Source: Acytostelium subglobosum LB1
Lineage: Eukaryota > Evosea > Eumycetozoa > Acytosteliales > Acytosteliaceae
Assembly: GCF_000787575.1 (NCBI RefSeq)
Contig: NW_012236515.1
Coordinates: 66,621 to 130,620, forward strand
DNA: 64,000 nucleotides
Direction of reading: 5' to 3'
Positions 21,307 to 31,654 of this stretch are shown piece by piece (the stretch's first letter is position 1; every line of letters begins with the position of its first letter). The position numbers were made by a program, and so were the translations under genes. The notes beneath the pieces were generated by a model that saw only the letters and a program-made list of their open reading frames with translations, was not told the origin of the DNA and made no database searches.

Positions 21307-22561
21307 TTAGTACAATCCAACCTCTCTCTTCTTGGCGTCTTGCTTCCACTGTGATTGATTGATTGATTGAATGATGAGGGTACGTAATTTATGTTAATAA
21401 CAATCAATTTGAATAAGGCTCATTCAAAAATTTCAATAAAATACCTTTGGCATCTTCTTAAACTCATCTCTGGACATTGAAGTGACTGTTTGGAAATCGG
21501 CATTCTCCAAGTAGTCCTGTTAATTGTTTGATTGAGCTTGGAGTTAGTGTATTTGATCCCATGGGTTTGGGAAGCCCGCCGGAATGGCTGGCCATGTCTA
21601 TAACATACCTCCAATTTTGTTGGATCCAAAGTCTTATCCTTCTTGGCTCTTTCTTTTACAGCGTCCACAAGGATTCTCTATTTAATCGCGACGGATGATG
21701 ATGACGATATTGTTAGTTCCAAAGTGTCATTTTGATTGGGATGATAGCACAAACTTACAATCTGTGGGTTTGGACCAACGAGTGTGGCACCTGGTCTTGG
21801 ACCAACAGTGGGCGATGTGGCTGTCTTGACTGGTGATGCAGATGCTGCTGGTGTGGATGGCTTGGCTGGTGATGCAGATGCTGCTGGTGTTGAAACAGTC
21901 TTGTGGACCACTGGAGCAGACGACACTGGTGCTGGTGTTGGTGCTGGTGCAGAGACAAGAGTTGGTGTCGAAACCTTTGGAGATGGTGCTGTCTGCGAAA
22001 CCTGAGCCTGTGATACAACTGGTGCTGATGGCTTTGCTGCAACTGGTGCTGCTGGCTTTGATGCAACTGGAGCTGGAGTTGGTGCTGGAGTTGGTGCTGG
22101 GGCTGGGGTGACGACTGGAGCAGCCTTTGATACGACTGGGGCAGCCTTTGAAACGACTGGAGCAGCCTTTGATACTACTGGTGCTGCTGGAGCAGAGACG
22201 AGAGTTGGAGTTGACACCTTGTGAGCTGAAGGTGTTGTTTGTGAAACTTGAGCTTGAACGGCCACTGGTGCAGCGGGTTTTGATGGAGCTGGTGTTGGTG
22301 TCACAGCTGGTGCCGCAGGTGCTGCTGCTGGAGTGCTCTTCTGTTTGGCCAATTCAGCCTTGATTGTTTGAGCCTCACTTCTAATGTTATCCAACTCCTT
22401 CTTGATCGAAATTGACTCCTTGATCAATCCTGCAGTGAATGTGATGGCTGACAATTCCTATTTTAGGAGGTCAATAAGAGATAGAGTGAGTGAATGATTG
22501 ATCATTGAGAGTGAGTGATATAACATACACTTTTGATGGCATCTATCTCTGAATGGACCAT
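21307..22561 (-). CDS. Villin-headpiece protein with Pro/Ala/Val-rich linker
   Basis: Exons 22561-22529, 22457-21759, 21677-21609, 21516-21445, 21348-21307; 304 residues. The N-terminal about 50 residues (IKKELDNIRSEAQTIKAELA) form a predicted coiled coil. A long low-complexity stretch of about 170 residues follows, built from Pro, Ala, Val, Thr and Ser with recurring VVSKAAP and KVSTPTLVSAP units. The last three exons encode a villin headpiece: LDPTKLEDYLENADFQTV, then MSRDEFKKMPKWKQDAKK and the end REVGLY. The WKQ and the terminal Leu-aromatic pair are the F-actin-binding hallmarks. There are no gelsolin domains, so it would bind actin filaments without severing them and might link them through coiled-coil pairing (inference). 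Confidence 0.88.
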
Positions 22562-22899
22562 TCTATATTCTTTTCTCTCTTAATAAATAGGGGCAAATAT
22601 AACTACAATTATAACTACAATGATACTGACAACACTTAAGATGCTTTGGGCGATATATATTGTTGGTTTGATGAATGGATTGAAGCCAAAGCATATGATT
22701 TTTTATTAATTGGACCCAAAATGATCAGTGGCTTTCAGAAGGCAACAACTTCTGATCGATCGTAGTTCGTTGCAGATGAAAAATTGATGCTTTAGTGTGA
22801 GTTGATCAAACCGAGTCAATGGTGAATGCTAACATGATCACAAGAAGATAGACAAAGTCAAGGTCATTCATAAACAATAACGACAAGGACAACGACAAG
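22562..22899. promoter_or_regulatory. Divergent promoter region with an inverted repeat
   Basis: Lies between the villin-headpiece start and the bL33m start. ATGCTTTGG (22641-22649) pairs perfectly with CCAAAGCAT (22686-22694) across a 36-base loop. No gene seen. Confidence 0.45.
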
Positions 22900-23173
22900 A
22901 TGGCAGGAGGAGCAGCAACAAAAATCAACACAATGGTGATAAAGATGGTCAGTCTGGCAAACACTGGCTTCTACTATACTACAACAAAGAGTGCAAAGCT
23001 AAGCACAAGAAAGCTGTTGCTGCGAAAGTATGACCCTGTCGTACAACAACATGTTCTGTTCAAGGTATGAATGCTATCATTGATTGATCGGTAGTGATAC
23101 AGATAGAATACTGACCTTGTATGAATGATTTAACGTATAACAGGAAGAGAAGATTAGCAGAAAGAAGAAGTAA
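22900..23173 (+). CDS. mrpl33: Mitochondrial ribosomal protein bL33m
   Basis: Two exons, 22900-23064 and 23144-23173, giving 64 residues; the 79-nt intron has GTATGA..ACAG ends. The protein reads VIKMVSLANTGFYYTTTKS, then KLLLRKYDPVVQQHVLFK and ends EEKISRKKK. The TGFYYTT segment and RKYDPVV..HVLF are the bL33 signature. The CxxC zinc pairs of some bacterial L33 forms are absent, as usual in mitochondrial versions. It belongs to the large subunit of the mitochondrial ribosome near the tRNA exit site. The gene is easily missed because of its size. Confidence 0.93.
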
Positions 23174-23556
23174 TCATACTTGATCAACTCTATTATATAT
23201 ACATACATACATATACGACTACTACCACTACGATTACATTAACGACATTGCTGCTGCTTGGTTGAACAGAGAATATTAGATCAATGACACAACATTCATA
23301 CATTCATTCTCTGAGCGCGATCAATCAAACATCACAGAGGGTCATCAATCAATCAATCAATCATACTTTGGATCAGAATACAGACGATGTACATAAACAA
23401 CCGCACACAGCTGTTGACGCGCGATATTATCATGAACTTTAGATAGACTCTTGGATGTTGTTGATAATGATACAGATACATTCATTTATGTTTGATTGTT
23501 GGATGGTTGGATAGATGGATGGACGGACGGATGAACGGATGTATATATATATAAGG
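23174..23556. other. Convergent intergenic region
   Basis: Lies between the bL33m stop and the ELMO stop. Contains TCAA runs (near 23345-23363) and GGAT/GGAC repeats near 23505-23535. No gene seen. Confidence 0.5.
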
Positions 23557-26500
23557 TTATTTCAACTGATGTTGGAGTATTTGACGCATGGAATGCACCT
23601 CTTTGGTCAGGAAGTTAAAGTCTGCTGGTGGAGGTGGTACCTTTGGTGCTGTCTTTGGTAGTTCAACGCCCTCGAGGTCAAGCAGTTTGAGCTTGAGACT
23701 CAAGTTGACCAATGTCTTGTACTCCTCAATTGTCTCGGGACATTCAAAGGGCTTCTTGGTGATGGCTCGGATGCAGTCGACAAAGTTGGAGTGATCGTCA
23801 CGTGAGTTGCCAACCAAATCAAACACTTCCTTGCCCAGCGTCACTTGGAAGAAGTGTTGCTGCTGTTGTTGCTGTTGCTGTGCCTTGGTGTCTGGCTTCT
23901 GGCGACCCCTTGATGCATCGGTCGGTGCAGCCGTGGCGCTGAACGTTATATCGGTGAGCCTGACATTGACGTAGGACATTGGATTGCTCTTTTCCGCAGA
24001 CAATGGACTGGCGGGAGTGGACGCCAGTGTCGGTGATTGAGGTGTCGTCTGTGGAACCATACTCGATGATCCAGTGAGCTCTTGGCGATTGCTTGATGTT
24101 GACGCTGGTTGTGATTGGGCAGAGGGGGTGTTTGCTTGGCTCGTTGGATCCTGGCTGCAATACGAGTATTGAATCTCGTCCTGGGTGCCTGGCGCCAGTC
24201 GGACAAACATATTGGTAAATGTTTGTGTGGATGTCTTGCCCTTGATAGGCTTCTGAAGTTTAAAGTAGATGCCCTCCGTCATGATGGCAATCTTTTGATT
24301 CTTTACCACCTCCATCATGTCATTCTGCACCACCAGCTTCAATTGCTTGATGTCCTCATTCTCAATATTGTCATCATCATTGTGGAACATGTTGGTCTTC
24401 TTTGATGATCCTGTCGCCCAGTTAAACTGATGATGTAATGTGTGTTAGTCATGAATGTAAAGTCATGGATAATGTTACAACATACAGCTTCCAGGGTAGT
24501 TGGCTTCGTTTCCAGTGCTGTGACAATAGCTTGCTTCACAGTGGCAATCACTTTGGGGAACTCCATGTAACTGGCGTTCATCGTATCCCATGTCAGGCTG
24601 AATGATTGATTGATTGGGTGAGTGAGTTAGTGATTGAGCCCCATTGTCCATACTAGTATCCTAGTGTCTACATACTCTAGAAGCTTGAACGCGATACAAT
24701 AGACCTCTTCAAAGGCATTCTTGTGTGAGAATAGTATCGGGAATATTGGCAGGTCTGGATTACTATCCTCTGATACGCTAAAGAGTTCAAAGAACATGCA
24801 TCTGTGTGAGGTTGATACCGGCCACCGCCACTGGGTAGTCACGCTCCTTCCTCTCGACCTGACTACTGATCAACTTTCTAAACTGCTCGGTGTGATTCTC
24901 TGCGATGTAGATCAGGTTGTCCAGACCAAACACGCCCATGCCTCTAAAGTCTGTGGCCGGATCTGTTCCCTGGAATCCCAATATCTTCCATTGCTCCGAC
25001 ACTCTACTCTCCAACTTGACACTTGGGAATGTTGTCGTCCACAACTTCATCAGCAATGCTTCATGGTCCTGTGATTCCTTGCTATAAGATACATTCTTTC
25101 TTTGTTTGATCAATGATAGTTTGTGTTTCTGATGATTGATTGGAATGATTCCAAGAGAGTGAGTATGAACGATCAATCAATCAATCAATCAATCAACATA
25201 CCTGGTAAACATAGAGTTGTTTCTTCAACTCATGTGATACATTTGATTCATAGAGTCGCCTGAGCTTGGTGTTGATATCGAGTTCGTCCAGTTTGGAAAA
25301 GACTGTGATGAGCTCATCAGATTGTGACTTGGCCAATGTTCCATTGATTAGGGCAAGTGCATTGAGTTGAATGTCCACCGTGGACGATGAGAGCAATGCC
25401 AGTATGTTGGCATAGAGTGTTTGATATTGACCACTGGTGGCGGGCGTCAGCTTGAGATACTGATCAAAGAGCTCGCGCTGGCCATTTGGCTTGGCCGTGC
25501 AGTACTGTGTGAGAATGGAGAGACAGGTCTTGGTGATCGATGGTATCAGGTTGGGGTCGGCAATCATGACCAACAGGCGTTTGACGAGGGTCATGGGCAG
25601 CGACACGGTGGCAAAGTCATATTGACATGCCGAGTGAATGGCGATCAGCGCATAGGCCATTGTGTTTCCAGTGAGATCATTCATCTGCTCCTCGATCAAA
25701 CGTATACCATCCTTCTCAAGGAACCGACGCGTGCTGGTCTCATCCTTGAGCAGGTCCTTCAGATGGAACAGTGCCTTCTTCTTTAGTGACAGGTCATTGA
25801 GTGAGGACAGTGCCGACTCGACTGAGGTGAATGTGATTGGCATCGGTGATGTTGTTTGTTGTTGTGCTCCGGGCGAGGTCGGTGTGCTACCAGAGGTGGA
25901 CATTGGGTTTGGTGAAGTTGCTCCAGTGACTCCAGGGCTAGTTGTATGTGATTGAGGTGATGTTGGCATTGGTGATGGTGATGTTGATGTGTGAACTGGT
26001 GCTGGTGCTGGTGCTGGTGCTGGTGATGGCGTTGGTGCTGGCTTGGGTGTTGTTACTGATGGTGCTGGCGTTGGTACTGCTGATGGCATTGGTGCTGGCT
26101 TCGGTGTTGGTGTTGTTGCTGATGGTGCAACTGATGATGAACCAAGGGTTGGTCTGTTTGTTGAAAGGAATGAAGAAGGAGGCGACAATGGCGCNTCCGC
26201 CAAGGAATGAATGTTGAGTTGCCGTCCTATTTCTATCGGCTCTAACAAACACTGATTGACCTGTAGCAGGTTGAGGAATAGTACTCCTTGGCTTGAGTAT
26301 CAAGTGACATCCATCAGTGACTAGGAATAAGTTTGATCTCTGTGATGTTGCGTTGGTTGTTGTATAAGTATGATTGATTGATTGATTGAATGAATGATTG
26401 ATTACTACATACTTCGATTAGAGTACCATTTGTAGAGGTTGTCAAAGCATAGTCAGAGAATGAAGTGATACTAAACTGTATACATATTCTCTGTGTGAGA

Positions 26501-26580
26501 TCTCTCAAGTCTAGAGGGTCCGACGCAGGTTCATATGTGATTTGCTTGGTCTTGTCATTGAACTGAACGGACAACTTCAT
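23557..26580 (-). CDS. ELMO/CED-12 family protein
   Basis: Exons 26580-26413, 26339-25202, 25128-24676, 24597-24486, 24426-23557; about 886 residues. The order matches human ELMO1: an N-terminal ubiquitin-like part, armadillo repeats (LKKKALFHLKDLLKDETSTR onward), an ELMO domain (HEALLMKLWTTTFP, FRGMGVFGLDNLIYIAE), the VIATVKQAIVTALETKP helix, and a split PH domain with the C-terminal helix LVNLSLKLKLLDLEGVELP followed by a Pro-rich tail. A Pro/Ala/Thr-rich insert lies between the first two parts, and a Ser/Gln-rich insert lies in the PH domain. ELMO proteins pair with DOCK exchange factors to activate Rac in chemotaxis and engulfment. The frame breaks twice: at the N at 26195, and by one extra base near 24795-24815. 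Both look like sequence faults, because the family match continues on each side. Confidence 0.9.
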
Positions 26581-26680
26581 CCTTTGACTGAGTTTGTGTG
26601 TGTGTATCTTATATATATATGTATTTATAAGTTGTTGTTAATAATGAAGTCAAGTTTAAAGTGTTGAGATGGTTGATTGA

Positions 26681-26869
26681 ATGATAGATAGGGTGGCTGG
26701 CATTCAAGGCTTGGCTCACAATGTTGCAAAGATTGTTTTGCCGAAGAAGAAAATCCAGATTGTTATGAAGTTATTTGAAAGCTTTGATGAAAAAAACTAT
26801 CAAATGCGTATGTTCACAGTTTCATTCATTCTCTTCAATCAATCACACACATAGAAGGGAAGAGATAAC
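26681..26869 (+). CDS. Possible micro-gene, function unknown
   Basis: An ATG at 26681 opens a frame with amphipathic, basic character: MIDRVAGIQGLAHNVAKIVL, then PKKKIQIVMKLFESFDEKN. Codon choice resembles neighbouring genes, and the stretch stands out from the simple-sequence DNA around it. A GTATGT donor at about 26807 and an ACATAG acceptor ending at about 26856 would give a two-exon product of 46 residues ending QMQGKR; without splicing the frame ends after a further 14 residues or so. The first part suggests a mitochondrial or helical protein, but I recognise no family. It lies between the divergent ELMO and Acinus genes and could instead be leader sequence of the latter. Confidence 0.4.
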
Positions 26870-26911
26870 ATAAATAATAATAATAATAATAATATAATCA
26901 AGATAATTATA

Positions 26912-28296
26912 ATGTCTGATGTCAATATATCAAAGTTAAAGGTAGCTGAGCTAAAGGAGGAGTTGACAAAGAGAGGTTTGAGTACTTCTGGCATGTTGAA
27001 GCCTGCCTTGGTAGAGGCATTGAAGAAACAAATGGACTTGGAAGCACAACAAGCTTCTTCTTCTTCTTCGGCTCAGCAACAACAACAATCAGAAGAGGTA
27101 GCAGTACCTAAAGAGGATTCGCCAAAGCCCAACGAAGATGTTACTACCAAAATTGATGCAGAGACAGAGACCGAGATGAAAGATGATCGACAACAACAGG
27201 TGGAGACAACATCATCAATCAAAGAGGATACAATGAGTGATGATGCAGTGGTCGCGACAGATAACCAGCAGCACAATAACAATAACAACAATGATGATGA
27301 TGATGAGAGCAAGCTTCAAGATGAAAAGAAGAACAAGTTAAAGGAGAAGTTGGAGAAGGAGACAAGAGAGCGAGAGGATAAGCTAAAGGAGCAGTTGGGG
27401 AAAGATCGTGATGATAGAAAGAGAAAGGAATTGGAGAGCAGTGGAAGTGGCACTAATATCATCATCAATTCAAGTGACATTGATAACAAGAGACAACGTG
27501 TGGATGGTCCATCATCATCATCATCTAACAACGTCGATGAAAAGGTTGATGTATCATCAGCAAAGAAGCCAGTCAGCAGGACATTGCTCATTGTCAACTT
27601 TATCAGACCGTTCAGAGTGGAGCATGCGAAACAATTGATGTCAGAGACTGGCACCGTGGAGCAGTTCTGGATGAACGATGTAAGGTCATACTGCTTTGTC
27701 ACCTTTGCCACAGAGGAGGAGGCCATTGCCACGCGCAATCGTCTGCATGGACTAGTGTGGCCTGAGCTCAACAGAACAAAGCTGTCAGTGGAGTACTCAT
27801 CAGAGAAGGAGTTTGAGATTGCTCAAAAGCATTCACGATCAAGTGTGCCTGTCATTAGTGAGGCGCCAGAGCCAGTGGCTGCTGGCAATGGAGGCAAACA
27901 AAAGCAACAAAAGAAGAAACAACAACAGAATGAATCCGATACATCTTCAAACAAATCAACGACTTCATCGGCATCAACAACTTCAACAACAACGACTACA
28001 ACAACTACACCACCACCTCCAGCACTATCAAAGGGTAAGTCCAAGTCCTCCGCCTATATTCCAACGATCAGTTCGAACATTTACTTACCAATCAATCAAA
28101 CAATCAATCAATGATTTTAGCGGATATGGATAAACTTTATCGAAAGACAGTCACAAAACCAGAGATTTACTACTTGCCATTGACCGATGAAGAAGTAGAA
28201 GCAAGGAAAATCAGACAAAGGAATGGCTCCAAACTACCTTTTGTTGTTGGACCATCCACTGACATACGTAAAGATCCAGGTGTTGTTGAAAAGTAA
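26912..28296 (+). CDS. Acinus homologue (SAP and RRM-like domains, ASAP complex)
   Basis: Exons 26912-28034 and 28121-28296; 432 residues. Residues 6-40 form a SAP motif (KVAELKEELTKRGLSTSGML) for binding DNA or chromatin. A charged, Gln/Asn-rich middle follows with a likely coiled coil (KLKEKLEKETREREDKLKEQ). The RRM-like domain runs from TLLIVNFIRPFRVEHAKQLM to RTKLSVEYSS. The second exon encodes LYRKTVTKPEIYYLPLTDEE, matching the short Acinus motif that binds RNPS1 and SAP18 in the ASAP complex. That complex couples splicing and exon-junction function in the nucleus. The long RS-rich tail of animal Acinus is missing; the protein ends about 40 residues after the motif. Confidence 0.87.
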
Positions 28297-28724
28297 TACT
28301 ATATCAACTCTACCCTTTACCTAATTAGTTAGGTTATTGCAATACTTTGTAACTGTAATATTCTCTCTTTCTGGTCTTGCAATGTGAACATCACAACACA
28401 CACCATTCATTCAATCAACAACATCTTCCTCCATTGGGGTGAATATAGTGTGTGTATCTGCTCAAAGAGAGATGCTATTAACCCTTGTTTGGGCTTGGCG
28501 TGTGTATGTGTGGATGGTGAACATACATACATACTAACAACAACAACAACACTCACCTCTCTCTTCAACTCACAATTTAAATTGTATTGGATTGGACTCA
28601 CTCCCAATCAATCATCATCATTGAACATCCTCTCAACATATTTGCATTATTCATTCAATAATAGTATTATCTCTTCGTTTTATCTCTTCCGTTCAAGTAT
28701 TAAACATCAACAAACATTATAGAA
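28297..28724. other. Intergenic region upstream of the MAPEG gene
   Basis: 3' region of the Acinus gene followed by the leader of the next gene. Pyrimidine- and ACA-rich in the second half (28535-28565). No gene seen. Confidence 0.5.
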
Positions 28725-29301
28725 ATGAAGTTAGATTGGGTTCTTCCAGACAGACATGTGTTCCCCTCCATTGTGGCTACCAGTGCCATCTCAATGTGGA
28801 CATACCAAGCATTCATGGTAAAGAGGGCTCGTGATAAGGCAAACGTAAGTCATTCAAACAACATTAAATTGATTGGAAAGGTGGTTCTAACTAGTAACAC
28901 AAATAATAGGTCAAGGCACCAAATGTTAATGGAGATGAGGAGTTTGAGAAGGTCTTGGTCAGCTACCAACATACCACAGAGGGTCTTCCAAGTGTGTTGG
29001 CCTCTTCATTCCTGTGTTCCTACTTCCTTTGTCCAAAGGCATCTCTTGGACTTGGTCTTGGATGGGTACTCTCTAGACTGGTCTTCTCCTGCAACTACTG
29101 TTGCAACAAAGAGAAGGATTGTAGTTGGATGGTAAGTAAAATAATTATTCTTTTGTTGATCAATACTAACATATATACATACTTTAGAAATGTATCCATT
29201 TGGCATTGTCCCATGGATGCCACATTGGATTGCTACTGGGTAGCATCTTTGGTATTGCAGTTTCTCTGTCCAACAGACACCTTTTGATCAAGGGAGCTTA
29301 A
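28725..29301 (+). CDS. MAPEG-family membrane protein (microsomal GST-like)
   Basis: Exons 28725-28844, 28910-29131, 29188-29301; 151 residues, a typical MAPEG length. The N-terminal membrane helix (VFPSIVATSAISMWTYQAF) leads into a loop with FEKVLVSYQHTTEGLPSVLA, the family's N..F.R.H.N..E region in variant form. Further hydrophobic segments are SSFLCSYFLCP, LGLGLGWVLSRLVFS and LLLGSIFGIAVSLS. MAPEG enzymes are trimeric ER or outer-membrane proteins that use glutathione for conjugation or peroxide reduction. The middle part is unusually Cys-rich (CNYCCNKEKDCSW). The family is likely but the substrate is unknown. Confidence 0.78.
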
Positions 29302-29439
29302 ATAATCATTCATCTCATAACTTTGAGACAAACTCTTCTTGTATACATCATTTCCAAATCATCAATAAACATACATACATCATCAACTATAGCAAAGTAT
29401 AATCAATCTTTCAAGTTCATATCTCAATGATTATGTTTA

Positions 29440-30575
29440 CTATAATGTTTGTGACTTGTAGAATTGTTCCAAGTTATCGGCTTGATTTCCTGTTATGAAT
29501 CCACCAGTTAGACTCTCTGTAAGTGCTAGGATACTATTATCACTGAATACTCTGATGCAGTAGTCATGGTAGAACATTGAAAGGATGATGGACAGGGACC
29601 TTGGTAACAACCGCCAGTTGTTTTGGAAATAGTCTTGGTGCAACTTTAAAGTCTCGATGGTCGGTGGAATGTTAGTATCATGAAATGGTTGGCTGTAGTT
29701 CCAACCCAGCTCTAGCTTGGAGACTGATCTAGGAATGACATCAACTGCCAATGGTTGATTGAATTTGGTACCAAAGATCAGAGTGTGCATGTTGTTGGAA
29801 AGTACACCTAGGTCCAAAGGTTTGTTGAACTCATGACCAAAGGATAGATGCTTGAGTGAAGATGGTAGGGATCCAACAGCTAACGGTTGATTGAAATTCA
29901 TTCCAAAAGATAGGTATGTCAAGTTGGATGGTAACGAAGAAGGAGGAATAGGTTGATTGAATAAATTTCCAAACACCAATCGTTTGATTGACACTGGTAG
30001 ATGAATATTGTCAAGAGGAAGATTGAAATCCATTCCAAACTGGATATCAGTGACAGTGTTTGGAATGACCCCTTCGAGAATTGGTTTGTTGTACTCTCTT
30101 CCAAAGGTAATCCTTGTTACATTGGCAGGAATCTGATTGGGGTACAATTGTTGATTGAACTTCTTTCCAAACTCCCAGTGCCAGGCATTCGAAGGGATCT
30201 CACCACTCTCTAGATTCTCCTTGGTGATGATAATATGGAAGGTATTACGTGCACCCAGTTCCTCTGTGTTTCATAGGCTATCAATTAGGAATCAATCAAC
30301 TTAGATCCAATCTGAGATAAGTACATACCATCATTCAGGTCAGGTTCAGTTGGGACAGGCATTCTTTCTAAGGACAACTTGACTTGATCTGCAAATGATC
30401 TAAGTTTGAAACTATCACTCTGGTAGAATGAAGTGTTCATGGATCGCAATAGCTTTGTATCGAACAAAAGATATTTCTGTCGATCATTGTAGAAGTTCTT
30501 GCAGGTCAATGCCAAGCAAACTCTATCGACATTATCAAGGTTACAAATGATATGTTGAAGAATATAGTATAACAT
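29440..30575 (-). CDS. FNIP-repeat protein, gene 1
   Basis: Exons 30575-30329 and 30263-29440; 356 residues. The N-terminus (LYYILQHIICNLDNVDRVCLALTCKNFY) resembles an F-box. About seven FNIP-type leucine-rich units follow, each of 21-23 residues with the core FGxxFNQPL (ITFGREYNKPI, LSFGMNFNQPLAV, LIFGTKFNQPLAV). The C-terminal about 60 residues are not repeats. FNIP proteins form a large, fast-changing family in dictyostelids and also occur in some giant viruses; an F-box start suggests an SCF-type ubiquitin-ligase adaptor (inference). The units differ clearly from each other, unlike gene 3. Confidence 0.88.
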
Positions 30576-30890
30576 TGTTTAGTTTGTATCTCTTCTCTCA
30601 AACTATCTATATAATTATCCTTGTAATGTGTGAATGAATGAACCTTTATGTGATGTTCACACAAACAAGTAGACAACACCACCAAGGTGAAGAAACAGTG
30701 TGTGCTGCAACCACATTTCTTTATTAATCTTGAGAACTGGAACTGATGTCCTGGATTGGATACCAATTACTTTTATGGATGATTACATCAAATGTGATAG
30801 ATATATTGGAAGCCAAAATATTCATCATTTTCGTCAATCATTTGTACCTTATCATCTTCCTTTTATTCACTACTTAATATCTAAACTATT
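30576..30890. promoter_or_regulatory. Divergent promoter region
   Basis: Between FNIP gene 1 and the Ser/Thr-rich surface protein. A plus-strand frame (30700-30894) and an overlapping minus-strand frame show no family resemblance; neither is called. Confidence 0.4.
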
Positions 30891-31604
30891 ATGAAGACTA
30901 TTTCTTTCTTATTGATATTATTAACTCTACTAGTTATTAATGATCAATTGGTTTTGGCTCAATTCCAGAGTGGTACCAACTCCTACTGGGCTACAACTAC
31001 ATCGTCATCAACTACCGTCAAACCAGGATCCACAACCTCTGCTTCCCCATCTACAACTTCCGCCACTCCCTCTACCACCGGTGCTGCTGCTTCCACCACC
31101 TCGCCATCGACAACCACAGTCAGACCAGGAACAACAACATCATCAGCATCGACTACTCCGTCAACAACTGGAGGTACACCCAAGCCAACCAATACAACCA
31201 GTAATGTATTGACTGCAGTGCTAGTGACATTGTCACATCTCCCGCTGACAAGCTCCTCTGTCTCGGCGTCATCAGCAAGTGGAGGTCTATCTGGTCAGAC
31301 TCAGTCCTCTTCCATGGCCTCCGCATCATCACAATCTGCAAGTGCCTCGGGATCTGGTGGTCAACAATCAAGTTCCATGTCCAGTGGAATGTCCGCTTCT
31401 TCAGCAGCAGCAGGTGCCTCATCGGCCAGTTCTGCAACACCAACAGCCAGTTCAACTTCACCAGGAGGTGTTGCTCCAACATCTGCCCCGGCTGTCAACA
31501 TCCCAGACTGGGGAGACCAATCATGGTATAACTCTCTAGGAAACAGGATACATGTGCCACATTCCATCTTGTTGATGATCTTGATCTTGATTGTGGTTCA
31601 ATGA
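30891..31604 (+). CDS. Ser/Thr/Pro-rich secreted or GPI-anchored surface protein
   Basis: Single-exon model of 237 residues. The N-terminus is a clear signal peptide (MKTISFLLILLTLLVINDQL, then VLAQF). The body is mucin-like: Thr/Ser/Pro repeats (TTSASPSTTSATPSTTG) pass into Ser/Ala/Gly-rich sequence, a good substrate for O-glycosylation. The C-terminus has a short non-repeat part (NIPDWGDQSWYNSLGN), then HSILLMILILIVVQ, a hydrophobic end as expected for a GPI signal. Such proteins coat dictyostelid cells or enter the matrix and spore coat. A segment at 31205-31252 (LTAVLVTLSHLPL) is oddly hydrophobic and begins with GT and ends in AG, so it could be a small intron. Confidence 0.75.
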   Translation: MKTISFLLILLTLLVINDQLVLAQFQSGTNSYWATTTSSSTTVKPGSTTSASPSTTSATPSTTGAAASTTSPSTTTVRPGTTTSSASTTPSTTGGTPKPTNTTSNVLTAVLVTLSHLPLTSSSVSASSASGGLSGQTQSSSMASASSQSASASGSGGQQSSSMSSGMSASSAAAGASSASSATPTASSTSPGGVAPTSAPAVNIPDWGDQSWYNSLGNRIHVPHSILLMILILIVVQ

Positions 31605-31654
31605 ACAATAAATGTTGTCGATGCGGTTCTGGTTTGTTTGTTTATATTTCGCAA

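Noticed and set aside
30506-30894. Two overlapping frames of 64-86 codons on both strands
   Set aside because: They overlap the start of FNIP gene 1 or its promoter and show no protein-like pattern.
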